Shown in pieces: positions 32,141 to 32,567 of a DNA stretch of 32,567 bases. How positions within the stretch are numbered: position 1 is the first letter of the stretch; every line of letters begins with the position of its first letter. Position numbers and translations under genes: made by a program. The notes below the pieces were generated by a model. The model was given only the letters and a program-made list of their open reading frames with translations. It made no database searches and was not told the origin of the DNA. Source of the stretch: Alphaproteobacteria bacterium UBA1303 (lineage in GTDB: Bacteria > Pseudomonadota > Alphaproteobacteria > Micropepsales > Micropepsaceae); contig DBTZ01000030.1 in NCBI GenBank assembly GCA_002307315.1, positions 1 to 32,567 on the forward strand. The letters are read 5' to 3'.

Positions 32141-32567
32141 ATGAATTCGTTCAGTCTCGAAGGCAAGGCGGCGCTGGTTACCGGCGCCGATACCGGTCTG
32201 GGCCAGGGTATTGCTCTGGCGCTGGCCGAAGCGGGCGCCGACATCGCGGTGGCCGGCTTCGTGCCGCCCGCCGAAACCGAAGCTCTGGTCAAGAAGACCG
32301 GCCGCAAGTTCGTCAACATCGACGCCAATCTGATGAGCATCGAGCCGGTCACCCGCATCGTCGCCGAAACGGTCGCCGGCCTCGGCCGTCTCGACATCCT
32401 GGTCAACAACGCCGCCGTCTTCGACATGGCGCCGTGGGGCGAGATCACCGAGAAGAGCTACGACTTCGTCTTCGACGTGAACGTGAAAGGCCTGATCTTT
32501 ACGCTGCAGGAAGTGGCGGAAAGCATGATCGCGCGCGGCAAGGGCGGCAAGATCATCAACTTCGCCT
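32141..32567 (+). CDS. kduD: 2-dehydro-3-deoxy-D-gluconate 5-dehydrogenase (SDR), cut off by window end
   Basis: The first 142 residues of a short-chain dehydrogenase are present. The nucleotide-binding motif TGADTGLGQGIA is at about 15-26 and NNAAV of the NAG motif at about 90. The start MNSFSLEGKAALVTGADTGLG matches KduD, and the gene follows kduI with a GAGGA ribosome-binding site. It reduces 2,5-diketo-3-deoxygluconate to KDG. The catalytic Ser and Tyr-Lys lie beyond the window, so function rests on the N-terminus and context. Confidence 0.9.
   Translation, partial: MNSFSLEGKAALVTGADTGLGQGIALALAEAGADIAVAGFVPPAETEALVKKTGRKFVNIDANLMSIEPVTRIVAETVAGLGRLDILVNNAAVFDMAPWGEITEKSYDFVFDVNVKGLIFTLQEVAESMIARGKGGKIINFA

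Overview
The window looks like a high-GC alphaproteobacterial chromosome, most likely Rhodospirillales-like. The evidence is the DUF2336 protein, the HrpB helicase, the codon usage and the gene content; no species can be named from sequence alone. It has three parts: two tandem integrative islands at a tRNA-Ser gene, an AT-richer transport and nitrogenase-like operon, and ordinary chromosome.

Islands (1 to about 14,700). The window opens inside a tRNA-Ser(GCT) gene whose 3' end serves as an attachment site. Island 1 (about 79-9994) carries a P4-type integrase, a frameshifted gene of unknown function, an AlpA-type regulator, a helix-turn-helix/zinc-ribbon protein overlapping a second tyrosine recombinase, and, on the opposite strand, a res-mod restriction-modification operon with a small downstream gene. 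At 9995 a degenerate copy of the attachment site starts island 2, with a very similar integrase, a TPR protein built from near-identical 150-bp units, AlpA, and a helix-turn-helix gene cut off and joined to a Fic fragment. The two islands share a frame (int, variable gene, conserved non-coding block, AlpA, HTH) and differ in cargo. Tail codons of the replaced gene are still visible in island 2.

Nitrogenase-like operon (15,071-22,795). Six genes with overlapping or nearly touching ends encode a TonB-dependent receptor, a FecCD-type permease, an ABC ATPase, a periplasmic binding protein, and a NifE-like/NifN-like pair. The NifE-like and NifN-like proteins keep the cysteines that hold the metalloclusters in the NifEN scaffold. 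No NifH, NifB or NifDK is present. Coupling an outer-membrane-to-cytoplasm uptake route to a cofactor-assembly-like scaffold is the most unusual feature here, and its substrate is unknown.

Chromosomal part (22,796 to end). A sigma70-like promoter overlaps the end of the NifN-like gene and leads into a cobalamin riboswitch that should control metE (B12-independent methionine synthase). Then come hrpB, tRNA-Gly(CCC), two palindromic elements, a DUF2336 gene, and the start of a uronate/pectin catabolic locus: a LacI-family regulator, a promoter with an overlapping LacI-type operator, kduI, and kduD running off the window end.
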